Below, piece after piece: positions 54,808 through 64,000 of a stretch of 64,000 nt of DNA. The notes under the pieces are model-generated. The model was given only the letters and a program-made list of their open reading frames with translations. It had not been told where the DNA came from and did not search any database. A program made the position numbers and the translations under genes. Location: assembly GCA_022559845.1 (NCBI GenBank), contig CM040126.1, forward strand, positions 139,818,064 to 139,882,063. The letters run 5' to 3'. Source of the stretch: Amorphophallus konjac (Eukaryota; Streptophyta; Magnoliopsida; Alismatales; Araceae). The stretch's first letter is position 1; each line of letters opens with the position of its first letter.

Positions 54808-56088
54808 ATGACCCCGCTTCTCTCCTGCAATCCTTCAGGGATGGGGAGATGCTGCCCAATTTTCGTTAGGTTTGTACTTAATAAAACGTGTGTTCTTAAA
54901 TAACGAGCTTCTGTGCTTGAGTATGAACCTCGCACAAGCTTATGACTTTGCTCCTGGAGAGCCTGGGACTCCAATTGAATAAAGAATTAACCCAATCAAA
55001 CCCAAAATTCTCAAGAACATCTTAATAAACCAAATAGATTCAAAAATACCCCAAAAATCAACTTAAATGGCATGGTCCTAATCTGGCGCGCCCTAATACG
55101 GCGTAGTACCCCCCCGTGCCGGATTAACACTAGACTCAAATTCAAATTATTTTAAACGGTCCTTACCCGGCGCACCCTAATCCGGCGTGCCCCAAGACCA
55201 TCGCGCCGGGTAAATAGCTTGCCATGGCCGCGCCGGATTAGGGTGCTTTACCTACATTTGACCGCATTGGAGAAACTTATTCCTACGCTTGGTCACGCCG
55301 GTTTTGAATAGATATTCTCTCTATCGCACTATTTTAATTCCTCACTTGTCCTCGGAGAAATCTTTGCCTCCCACGGTCGAGGTTAATTAACCCCAATCAA
55401 CAATAAACCAAACAAAAAGGGGGCTATTCAAATCCAAACCATTTTCCTACTATGTATCTATTATCATGCTTGGTATTATCATGTTTTGGTTATCATGCCT
55501 CTGTCACCATTTTCATCTCCCTCGACAGAGATTAATAAACTCGATTAATCATTGTTTATCTTCATGACTCTATTATCATGTTTTAGTATAATCATGAGCA
55601 TCGTGCATGCATGCTTGCATGGACCCCTAGTATATCAAATGGCACTGGCGGAAGTCCGGGTTACACCTGACCGGAAGTCTCTGCTATGCGCGATGGTGGT
55701 CTCCGGACCTACATCCTCCGCCACGTATCGAGGGTCTCTAACCCAATGAACCATGCCTCCCTTGCATGATAGATAAAAGCATCGCATGTGACCTCGTCAC
55801 GTGAGTCTTTTTGCATCTTATTTTGGCCTCGGACGGCCCACTATCTCGGCAATTAATCAAAGGTTTTCTCCCTTATGGGAGATGTAATTAACATCATAGC
55901 CTTTATGGTATGGCGGACTATGGTCCCGACCCGAATCTCACTCTCGCCCTACACAGGTCAGAATGAGCGCACAATAAATCTGTCACTTCTGTGACTGGCA
56001 CGCCTGTGTGGTCAACTAATTAATTGATTATTGATTAATTAATTGGTTGGTCGACCCAAATAAAATGACCGAATAAATCCCATCACCC
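54808..56088 (+). repeat. Dispersed repeat, copy 2 (partner at 1810-3105)
   Basis: Collinear with 1810-3105 throughout, including the GCGCGCC-type block (about 55080-55310) and the GGCAATTAATCAAAGG landmark (55849). Lies directly before the coding part of the Tat-type element. Confidence 0.75.
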
Positions 56089-56106
56089 ACAAGTCTGGCA
56101 GGCCCG

Positions 56107-57327
56107 TTGGGACCAGTGTCACCTTTCATCTCTTTGCCGAGATATGTGGGCCCTGAGGCCCTCCCAAAGACTGTTGATCATTTGTTTATTTTGTGTGGCA
56201 AGCAAACGATGGCATCATCAGGAGTTGCTGCTGTTACCTTTGGCCCCTCGATCGTCACCGGCCATGCTGAACATCGGTACCAGGCTGTGCCCACTGTCCT
56301 CGGGACATTCCCTCCTGCTGTAGGCTTCCCCAACTTTTTGGGGCTGGCCTTCGCTGATCTACTTCAAGTGGCGACCTCGGAACCTTCCGAGGAGACTACA
56401 AAGAAAGTCGAGGCCTTGAAGGCTCGATGCTCTGCGGGCTCACTCAAGAGTCTGATCTAAGTCGCCAGCTGCCTGGTGCACCACATCACTAATGGGGCCC
56501 TCCCCATTCGTGCGAAGAACTTCGGAGGACTCCAGCGTAGAGGCTTCCAGCAGAATACTTCTACCGTTACCGGATGCCTCTCCATGTCCTGCAAATCCAT
56601 GCTAATCGGTGGAGTTCGCGTCTTCCTGGACGGACGCGACGCTCAGGTGGTCCCAGATCGGGTCATCCCCGCCGTACCTGTTTACAACTCCTACTAGGAC
56701 CTCTCTGGGAGGAGAGCTGAGAAAGGAGAAGCTAGCCACCATGGCCATGAGAAGCTAGCCCCCAGGCCAAAGAAGTTCAAGTAGGTGTGGGTCCCTAAGA
56801 AGATCCAACCTGCTCCCCAAGATGCGCCAATCCATCCCCGCCCTGCCCGTGACGGAGCAGAAATGGAGAAGGAAAGGGGCCTAGCCCCGAGAAAGGAAGA
56901 GATGGTTGTGGACCCTCCATGCTGTGAAAGTTTTAGGGCCTACACCCGACAAGCCAACATCCCCACAGTGGGAAGAAGATTCCAACAACTCGTCGGATGA
57001 GCCCAGCTCACTTACAGCCCTCCCATGGGAGGTCGACAATCATCCCTAGTCCTACATCAGGAACAGGGGCAATAAGAAATGACCAACATGGTCAGAAACT
57101 ACTTCAGGGGTCTAGGCAACCCCTCGTTGGGCCAACAACGACTACTACAAGCCGCCGTGGCCGAGGAAGACTACTGCCCCCCAATGGCAGTTGAAGAAGA
57201 AGATGAAGAAAGAAGGATGACGTTGTCGGTCGATGACAATGGTTATGAAGATGGCTTCGATGATGAAGCCGATGAACCGCCCGTCGGTGGGAAGAAAGAA
57301 AAAGAATCTCAGTGTTTGAGAGGTTAA
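56107..57327 (+). pseudogene. Tat element upstream ORF, unknown product
   Basis: A single frame spans the interval and is broken by about six stops (for example TAA 56458, TAG 56695, TGA 56998, TAA 57325) but no frameshift. It may start at ATG 56209 (MASSGVAAVTFGP). A basic segment KKFK-stop-VWVPKK lies near 56780 and an acidic segment near 57190-57290. No known domain is recognised. It may be the N-terminal part of Gag or a separate upstream ORF, as some Tat/Ogre elements have one. Confidence 0.45.
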
Positions 57328-57350
57328 CCTTCCCGGAGCATGCAATGAGG

Positions 57351-59233
57351 AAGGTTCGTAGATAGAAAAGAAGAATGCAAATCTTTACCGGCAATATGGC
57401 TGGCATATCTGGCCAATATGGAAGGCTCCCAGGGGATCCTCATGAGCTGGCTCGACTGGCCGGAAGGCTGGGGCTGAACACTCGAAGGGCAGAAGCCGCA
57501 AGAAAATTGTTGGCAGCCGCTAAAGGAAAGTAAACTCTAGCCCACCACCAACAATATGATGAAGTTACTATTCTGACTGCCAATGTGGTGACGGCAGAAG
57601 AAGAAGAAGATGTCTTGCTCGACATCCTACCCGAGGGTGCATCCGGGGAGACAACAGAAGCTATCCCCAGCACTGTAGCTATGGATCCGACAGTACTAAT
57701 GATGCTACAAAGGTACCGCCAGGAGATAGAGTTGCTGAAGAAGCAACTGATGGAGAAGATAGAGCAGTCCTCAGCCTCCAAGCAGCTTGAGATGCCTGGC
57801 GAATCGTCACGGGGAGCCGTCAACCGTAATGACCCCCCGCCACTTTATACCATGGCGCAGCCGGTAGAACCAAGCTTGGCGACAACTCAGCAACGCCCAC
57901 CACAGCCGCTGATGCCGCCGGTACTACCACAGGTGCACCAAACACCTCCACTACTGCGTCCTCCTTTGCAGGCGACCACCCTGGTCACCCCCTACCTATA
58001 GTCGGCACATTTTTACCTAGAACCGGTTGATTCAGCCGTCACGAATAAAATGGTGGTGGAGAGAATGATCGAGCTGAAGCTCGCTGAAAGAAGTGAAGGT
58101 GACTACGTCACGTTTGATGCATACAGGGTTCCATATCCACCGCATGATGCTGCCAAGCAGCTCCCTCCTCAGATTAGCAAACCGCCAAAATTTGACAAGT
58201 TCAACGGGAAGGGATCCCCGAAAGAACATGTCGCCTACTACATGACCGTCATGGGTGATCTGGCCGCCGATGAGTCATATTTGTTGAAGTTCTTCGGGTC
58301 CTCGCTGATGGGGCTCACTTTTGAATGGTACTCCAGCCTCCCGGCCGGGTCGATCAGCGACTGGTCGGACATGCAGAGGAAGTTCAGAGAAAGATTTCAT
58401 GTTACAGAGAGGGAGGTCACAGTGGCCGAACTCTACTCAACAAGATAGAGGGCAGATGAGACAGCCCTTGATTATATCACAAGGTGGAGGAACCTCAGAA
58501 TGAGATGCAAGCGGCCCTCGCATCTGGAAGACGATGTACATATATGTAAACATAACCTCAAGAGAGAGGTCCTGGAAAGGATGATAGGAATGGAAATCTG
58601 GTCATTCGACCGACTAAACAACATTGTGGCCGAGGTGGAAGCCTTCCTGGCCAGACCCGCCCCTGCATCAACTACTGCTACTACACAAAAAGGCAAAGCA
58701 GTAGAACGGCGCTAGGCACCTAAAGAAGCAAATGCCCTTGATATTAAGGCATTTGAACAGCAGAAGGATAAAGGCAAGAAGGCAGTTGTCCCACAGCCTG
58801 CTAAAGCCAGAGATGGCAAAGAAGGTCCCTCACTGCGTGAGAAAATGAAGAAGGCCTACTCTTTCCCAAAGGAGAAGACCAGAATTCTATTCGATTGGGT
58901 AACCCAATATGACAAGGTCACCCTGCTTGAGCCAAAGAGGTCGGAGGACCTAAAAGAAAAGACAATCCATGGTTCTGCCCCTATCACCAGATGCTGGGGC
59001 ACCCAATTGAGGACTGCTATGTCTTCAAAGATATTATTGAAGGCCTGGTGAAGAAAGATGAGATTAACTTGGGAGAGTACAGGGTCGACCCTCCACAGCC
59101 TCATGAAGCTCCTCCGAAGAGGGCTGCAGCCAATATGGTCTCTGTATACCAGACCTTTTCTAAGGAGATCTCTGAAGCCAGTACTCTGCGCACTTATGAA
59201 ATCTGTTTCTTAGCGCCCATAGAAGAACAATAG
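57351..59233 (+). pseudogene. Tat element gag
   Basis: Begins near 57351 with two stops early on, then an acidic and heptad-rich part (LQRYRQEIELLKKQLMEKIE) and a Pro/Gln-rich linker to 58001. The Gag domain is at about 58130-58640 (PPKFDKFNGKGSPKEHV, GLTFEWYSSLPAGSI, FRERFHVTEREVT), with TAG at 58446. After a frameshift near 58975 comes a knuckle CPYHQMLGHPIEDC (CX2HX4HX4C), the Tat-type form. If intact it would form the virus-like particle. Confidence 0.75.
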
Positions 59234-60419
59234 GGATGGCAGAAAGTCCCTGCAAGGAACAAGAAAAAGACGGCACCTCGCCCGAATGTGGGGGCACATG
59301 TTCGTGGCATCACAACACGACCTACCCCTCCGGCGGTAGCACTTGTGTGGACCAATCCACCTGCAGTCATAAGAGTACCTACGCACAATTGGAGAAGACA
59401 TGCTCCACTGTCAACGGTCGAGGAGATTTGTCCAGAATCCTGGTGGCTGCAAGACTATATAAATGGGCTAGATGAATATGTACAGCCCGAATTAGAACCC
59501 TTACTGGTACGGGATCATGTCCCGTGGCAGGAGCTAGAGCAGCTTTCACTCAAGCAGGAGGGAGGAGCTGACGCAGCACCCGACAAGGATGGCAGCCTGT
59601 TCTGGGGGTAGGCGCCAGCTGAAGGAAAGAAGAAAAAGAAACAAAAGAAGAAAAGAAAGGACGCCAAGGTCAACAAACAACAGATGGTGTCCTGTAATAC
59701 TCTCTCAGCTCTCTTCAACTTGCCCGGTGAAGAGGACGAGGAAGAAATATGCTTTGCACCCGTTGCCGGGGCAAGTCAGCCTGAAGCAGCTACTGCAGCA
59801 CATGCAACCCGGTCAGGCCGGAAATGGGGGCGCCAGCCGCCTGCTAACCATAATATCATCGAGAGAAACCCGACAAGATACCTTCCTCGGAGGTCAAAGG
59901 AGTCCAAATCCCTCCTCTGTCAGGCCTTTATAACCAAAATGGGGGCAACACTACTACCCCTTCCTTCCTGGAATTCCTGAAGATGTCCAAGGGAAAGCAA
60001 CCACGTCAAGATGCCGACCCTACAATCGGGAGTACTTACCCGCAGTAACAACAGTCTTCCGAAGCTCCGGATGCAGATAAAGCTTGCCCGGCAGCAGCCA
60101 ATGAGGGGCAACAAGAACCTGGCACCGAGCAAAAGGATGCAAAATCTGAACTCGATAAGGCAGGACTGTCAGGGATCGCAGTCCAAGACTCCTCCAAGCC
60201 CAGATGGGCAGATGAAATGAAGCTGTCAAATGTCTGAGTTGGAAGCAGGATAATGAAGCTACTCAAGAAGCTCCCGGCAAGGTTTACAATCTAGGAGATC
60301 CTTTCTTTGAGTGAAGAGACTCGATAGGCGATCGTCGCTGCTTTGCAGATGCCTGCTCAATATGAAACTTGTTTGGCTGAAGCACTGCCAGAGGCCAGCA
60401 TGACCTTCACTTAGGAGAA
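59234..60419 (+). pseudogene. Tat element gag-pol linker region
   Basis: Several short frames (59288-59611, 59684-59980) with acidic and basic stretches but no domain that I recognise. By position it connects Gag to the protease. It is broken by stops and frameshifts. Confidence 0.4.
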
Positions 60420-62540
60420 CATGTTGCTCCCTACTATCAGCCACAACAGGTCGCTCTACATGAGAGGGCATCTAAATGGGTAGGAGCTAAATAGGATCCT
60501 GGTCGACCCTGGTGCACCTGTCAACATTCTGCCATACAAAATATATCAGAGGCACCACTTTAATGTACGCCTCGATAAAACCGGAGAAATGCGTATCGCC
60601 TGCTTCAACCAAAAGTGTGAAGTATCGCTGGGGGTAGCAGAATTCACACTCACTCTGGCAGACTTTACTACAAAGGTGCAGTTTCATGTCATAGACTCCC
60701 TCACCTTGTACAAGGCGCTGCTTGGCCATCCCTGGCAGCATGAAAATATGGTGGTGCCATCCACGCTCCACCAATGCATCAAATACAGTCTCGAAGGGAA
60801 GGAAGAGAGGATATTTGCTAACCTCCATCCATTCGAAGTGTCCGAGTGTCACATGGCAGATGCTCATCTATATGCAGATCAGTCTCAAAAGACCTCTAAA
60901 GCCAAGACCCCTGCGGGGGCACCAAAAAGCACCTCCGGTGATAGTTGGTTTCCACCACCGCCGCAGGGATATATCAAGCCCAAGGTGGTCTCTCGTATCG
61001 CTGTCACTGGAGACGTGGGCGGGATAGCACCTCCTGCTATATACCCCGAAGCCAACGAAGTCAAGGTCGATCAACAGCATGACCATATAAGGGTCTCGGA
61101 AGGCCTTACCAAGCCAATCCCTGGCCTCGATAATGCCACTGTCGAGCCTTTCAAGGCCTGGTAGGTAGCACAAATAGATGGCCCTACCAGCTTGTTTTAT
61201 ACAGTTGAGGAGCACCCTACCCGGGAAGACACTGATTGTCATCTGCCCAAAGATATAGAGAACCCGGTAGCTCCCGTCCAGGGTCTGGCGTTCACAACAA
61301 GTCGGATGCCCCGGATGTTCCAGAAGCAGCACATCCCCTCCGATCAGTCGCGCAAGGACAAAGAAGCATTCCAGAAGATGTGGTATCCCGCAAGTCTAGA
61401 CAAAGAAATGAGACATGTTTCTAAGCATCTAGGGTTGGGCTTCACCCTTGAAGAATATTATTACAGTGGGCGCTATGAGGTGGACACCATCTCTGCTTTC
61501 TACCCTGCTGAAAGTAATCCCTTGGGGGCAACTTTCGATGAATACCCAACACAAGCGGAATATGCTGAACCGGCTAGACCAAGAGACTAGGAAACAGAAA
61601 CCATGACTCCTTGCCGATGTTGGGAGCAAGTCTATCTTGAAGAAGCGGCCCTTCAAGCCAGATTTGAAACGGCCAGTAGTAGCGAAGCCGAAGATGTTGA
61701 AGAAACGGGGACGTCTCCCTCTGGCGGGACTCCGCTAATAATAATCTCAGCACCCCTCATGCCAATCGGGGAAGTTTCTGTCAGAATCGATCAAGAGATG
61801 TATGTTGCTGAAAAGGAAAAGGCCACCCCCACCAGGGACATGGTGATCCAAGAGGGCGAGACCTTCTCACCTTCTGTTACAAAGCTGCAACGCTACCCCA
61901 GCCCAGCAGTAAACAACCACCAGTCTTCCATGACCGCAAACCTGTCTCTAGGGGATGAAGCTGTCAACTCACCCCTCGAAGCTGCAACGGCGATGGATTT
62001 GCTGATGAAACAATTCGCACAACCACTATTGGCCGACGCGGTGATCCCTGCTGAAGTACAAATAGAACCAAATGAAGAGATCGAGGTTCTTGACCTTGAA
62101 GATGATATTCCAGACTTTGCCGATCTTCAGCCAGCACCCCCGGAAATAGAAGACGGAGGCCAAGCCACAGTCGATGAACTGATAGAAGTTAATCTGGGAG
62201 AGGAGGACGACCATAGGCCGACCTTCCTCAGCGCTCAGCTATCTGCTAAAGAACAGAAGCTGTACATCCAGCTACTGCAAGAATACCGGGATTACTTCGC
62301 CTGGACCTACAAGGAAATGCCAGGACTGAGCCCCGCAGTCTCACAACATGAGCTAGAAATAAGTCCTGAAGCCGAACCGGTGAAGCAACCGCCGCCGCGC
62401 ATGAAGCCAGAGCTCATCACTCAAATATGCAAAGAAGTTGACATGCTCATTGATGTGGGCTTCATTGAAGAAAATCAATATACCACGTGGCTGGCCAATA
62501 TTGTTCGTGAAGAAGAAGAATGGGCAGATCTGAATATGTG
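60420..62540 (+). pseudogene. Tat element protease and connecting region
   Basis: One frame with TAG at 60481, 61162 and 61588. The aspartic protease begins ILVDPGAPVNILP (about 60498): the catalytic Asp is kept, but the next residue, normally Ser, Thr or Gly, is Pro. The C-terminal part LLGHPWQHENMVVPSTLHQ (about 60718-60775) is typical of Tat proteases. An acidic spacer follows, then KEQKLYIQLLQEYRDYFAW (about 62250-62310), the usual lead-in to reverse transcriptase. Confidence 0.7.
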
Positions 62541-63063
62541 TTGACTTCCGAGATCTGAATAAAGCATGCCCCAAAGATGACTTTCCGGTGCCAATAACGG
62601 AGGTCATGATAGATGCAACGACAGGTCATGAGGCCCTATCATTCATGGATTGGTCATCCGGCTATAAACAAATATGGATCGCGGAACATGATCAGGTCCG
62701 CACTACCTTCCGAACTCCCAAAGGCATTTATCATTACAAGAGAATGCCGTTCGGATTAAAGAACGTCGACGCAACTTATCAGCGGGTGATGACTAGAATA
62801 TTTGATGAACAACTCTACCATAACGTCGAGTGCTACATAGATGACCTGGTAGTCAAGACTAGAAAGAAAGAAGACTATCTGCAGGACCTCCGAGTCATCT
62901 TTCAGAGGCTAAGGCAGTATGAATTGAAGATGAACCCTATGAAGTGTGCGTTTGGAGTATCGAGCGGAAAGTTCTTGGATTTCATTGTCAGATACCGGGG
63001 AATTGAAATAGACCCCGCAAAGATCAAAGCAATTCAGGAGTTTCCCTCACCGAGGAACCTCTC
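62300..63063 (+). pseudogene. Tat element reverse transcriptase, cut by an LTR insertion
   Basis: The frame changes near 62500-62545, with one TGA. From about 62545 the palm and fingers are clear: DLNKACPKDDFPVP, FMDWSSGYKQIW (first catalytic Asp), MPFGLKNVDATYQR, and YIDD at 62834-62845 (second and third Asp). Homology ends at FPSPRNL, where TGATGGGG of the next LTR begins. Catalytic residues are present, but the protein cannot be complete. Confidence 0.85.
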
Positions 63064-64000
63064 TGATGGGGACATCAGAGCAAGACCACTTACTTTTTAT
63101 TTTGCATTTGAGTCCTTTTATTTGCATTTATATGCTTGGGAAAAAATGTACGTAATTGTAAGGCTTTATAAGCCAATTTGTCATTCCTTAGGATTGTTTG
63201 GGTTTTTATGTAAAAGTCTAGTAAGACCAGCAAGGGGCCCCCATCTCTTTCCCCATTGGTCCACCTAAGCCTTAGGGTCCCATGTGGGGCTGGTCAAAGG
63301 TCCAAGGTGGGCTTCTAGATGCTTGACCATTCAAGGGGACAAGGGGGAAGAAAATTCAAAATTGGACTAAGCAAAGTCTAAGATGCTTCCCCCTTATAAT
63401 ATAGTTTATCCCATATTGTATTTTTTATTTAATTTGGTCATTTGATCACATGGGGAAGAAAATCCCCTCTCTCCCACGAAATTCCCATCCCCCACCCCTT
63501 GCCATTCTCTATATAAGCCTATGTATAGTGTCATTAGAGATATTAATGAAGAATTAAGTATTATTGCCAAGAGCAAGCCCAAGGGCACCCCTTGTGTCTC
63601 TCCTCCCCTCGGGCAAATGGATTTCTGCCATTCTAGGGTGTGAAGCCCCCCTCTTGGTGTGACTCCAAGACCTCCACCTCCGCTGGATGCGACTTCCGGC
63701 CACCGCCTTCCGTTCGTGCTGCCACCACGCCGCCACCGCCGCTACGTCGGAGTTCTGTCTAAATCAGGATAGAACCTCATCTCCAAAATTTTATCTTTTT
63801 TTCTTATTGTCTGTTCGAGCCCTAATTTGGAGGGTTTGTTCCCCCTGTCTCCTTAATCTCCAGTTCAAATTTTGTGCCATTTGGCCTTAGTTTGATATTT
63901 TTCCCATATTTTTGTTTGTTCTCTCAGTAATCTGCCCTTTTGCAGATCTGCGGGATATTGTCACTTATTTGTATTTTTTCTACCTCCTTAGAAATTTACA
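63064..64000 (+). mobile_element. LTR of a D1-like element, running off the window
   Basis: Starts TGATGGGGACATC immediately after the reverse transcriptase coding break. In their own orientation, C1 and D1 LTRs start TGATGAGGACATC and TGATGGGGCATC. Downstream, TATATAAG (63510), ATTGCCAAGAGCAAGCCCAAGG (63562, in part) and the GATCTGCGGGA block (63944) match the D1 LTR in order. Candidate left target site CTCTC (63059-63063). The right end and the internal region are outside the window. Confidence 0.85.
63510..63517 (+). promoter_or_regulatory. TATA box of the right-edge LTR
   Basis: TATATAAG about 445 bp from the LTR start, followed by TTAATGAAGAATTAAG. Equivalent in position to the D1 TATA at 50133. 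Confidence 0.65.

Larger units (their letters stand above)
56089..63063 (+). mobile_element. Decayed Tat-type Ty3/Gypsy element, 3' part removed by insertion
   Basis: Gag, protease and reverse transcriptase regions occur in that order on the plus strand. The Gag knuckle, the protease neighbourhood (LLGHPWQHENMVVPSTLHQ) and the reverse transcriptase (MPFGLKN, YIDDLVVKT) are typical of the Tat lineage. The RNase H and integrase parts are missing because another LTR element inserted at 63064. Most lesions are in-frame TAG, TAA or TGA codons; frameshifts are few. The LTR of this element is not defined. Confidence 0.85.

Overview
The window is plant nuclear DNA made almost entirely of nested transposable elements. 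There are no tRNA or rRNA genes, no operons and no intact cellular gene. The evidence for a plant is the element content: Ty3/Gypsy chromovirus-type and Tat-type LTR elements, initiator-Met-tRNA primer sites, a CACTA-like terminus, and a captured exon of the mitochondrial complex I 24 kDa subunit with plant-type sequence. The species cannot be told from the sequence.

Layout. 1-1800: truncated LTR-like segment with a Copia-style 3' end. 1810-3105: a repeat that recurs at 54808-56088. 3384-6316: CACTA-like end with palindromic subterminal repeats and two captured gene fragments on the minus strand. 6317-30749: element A1, a large non-autonomous LTR element with no recognisable pol. It is interrupted by a solo LTR (11028-12470, TSD CTCTG) and, inside its 3' LTR, by element B1 (17155-29287, TSD ATCTC), a related element with a Tat-type gag and no pol. 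30771-41664: a 3.49 kb duplicate of the left flank plus 5' LTR of A1, joined to the truncated 3' LTR of A1 through filler DNA. Into it jumped element C1 (33668-41071, minus strand, TSD CCTCT), whose two 2209-bp LTRs are almost identical. 41665-42350: diverged LTR fragment. 42351-44503 and 50519-52255: sequence with exon-like islands, split by element D1 (44504-50518, minus strand). 52256-56088: LTR-like and repeat DNA. 56089-63063: a decayed Tat-type Gypsy with gag, protease and reverse transcriptase. 63064 to the end: the first 937 bp of another LTR, which cuts the reverse transcriptase.

How the parts relate. C1 and D1, and by LTR sequence the 63064 insertion, belong to one group with ends TGATG...CATCA. 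C1 and D1 have the same reduced architecture: a Gag-like N terminus joined to the integrase C-terminal region and chromodomain, with protease, reverse transcriptase, RNase H and integrase core absent. C1 keeps this as a single open 987-codon frame and is very young. A1 and B1 form a second non-autonomous group that shares a primer-site sequence, leader structure and an unfamiliar ORF. Their LTRs carry palindrome arrays. None of these four elements could move without enzymes from another element. The only pol visible here, in the Tat element, is broken.

The best candidates for something undescribed are the Gag-chromodomain fusion lineage (C1/D1) with its five YGCxGPP-type repeats, the palindrome arrays of the A and B LTRs, and the PBS-like decamer repeated in U5 of three LTR families.
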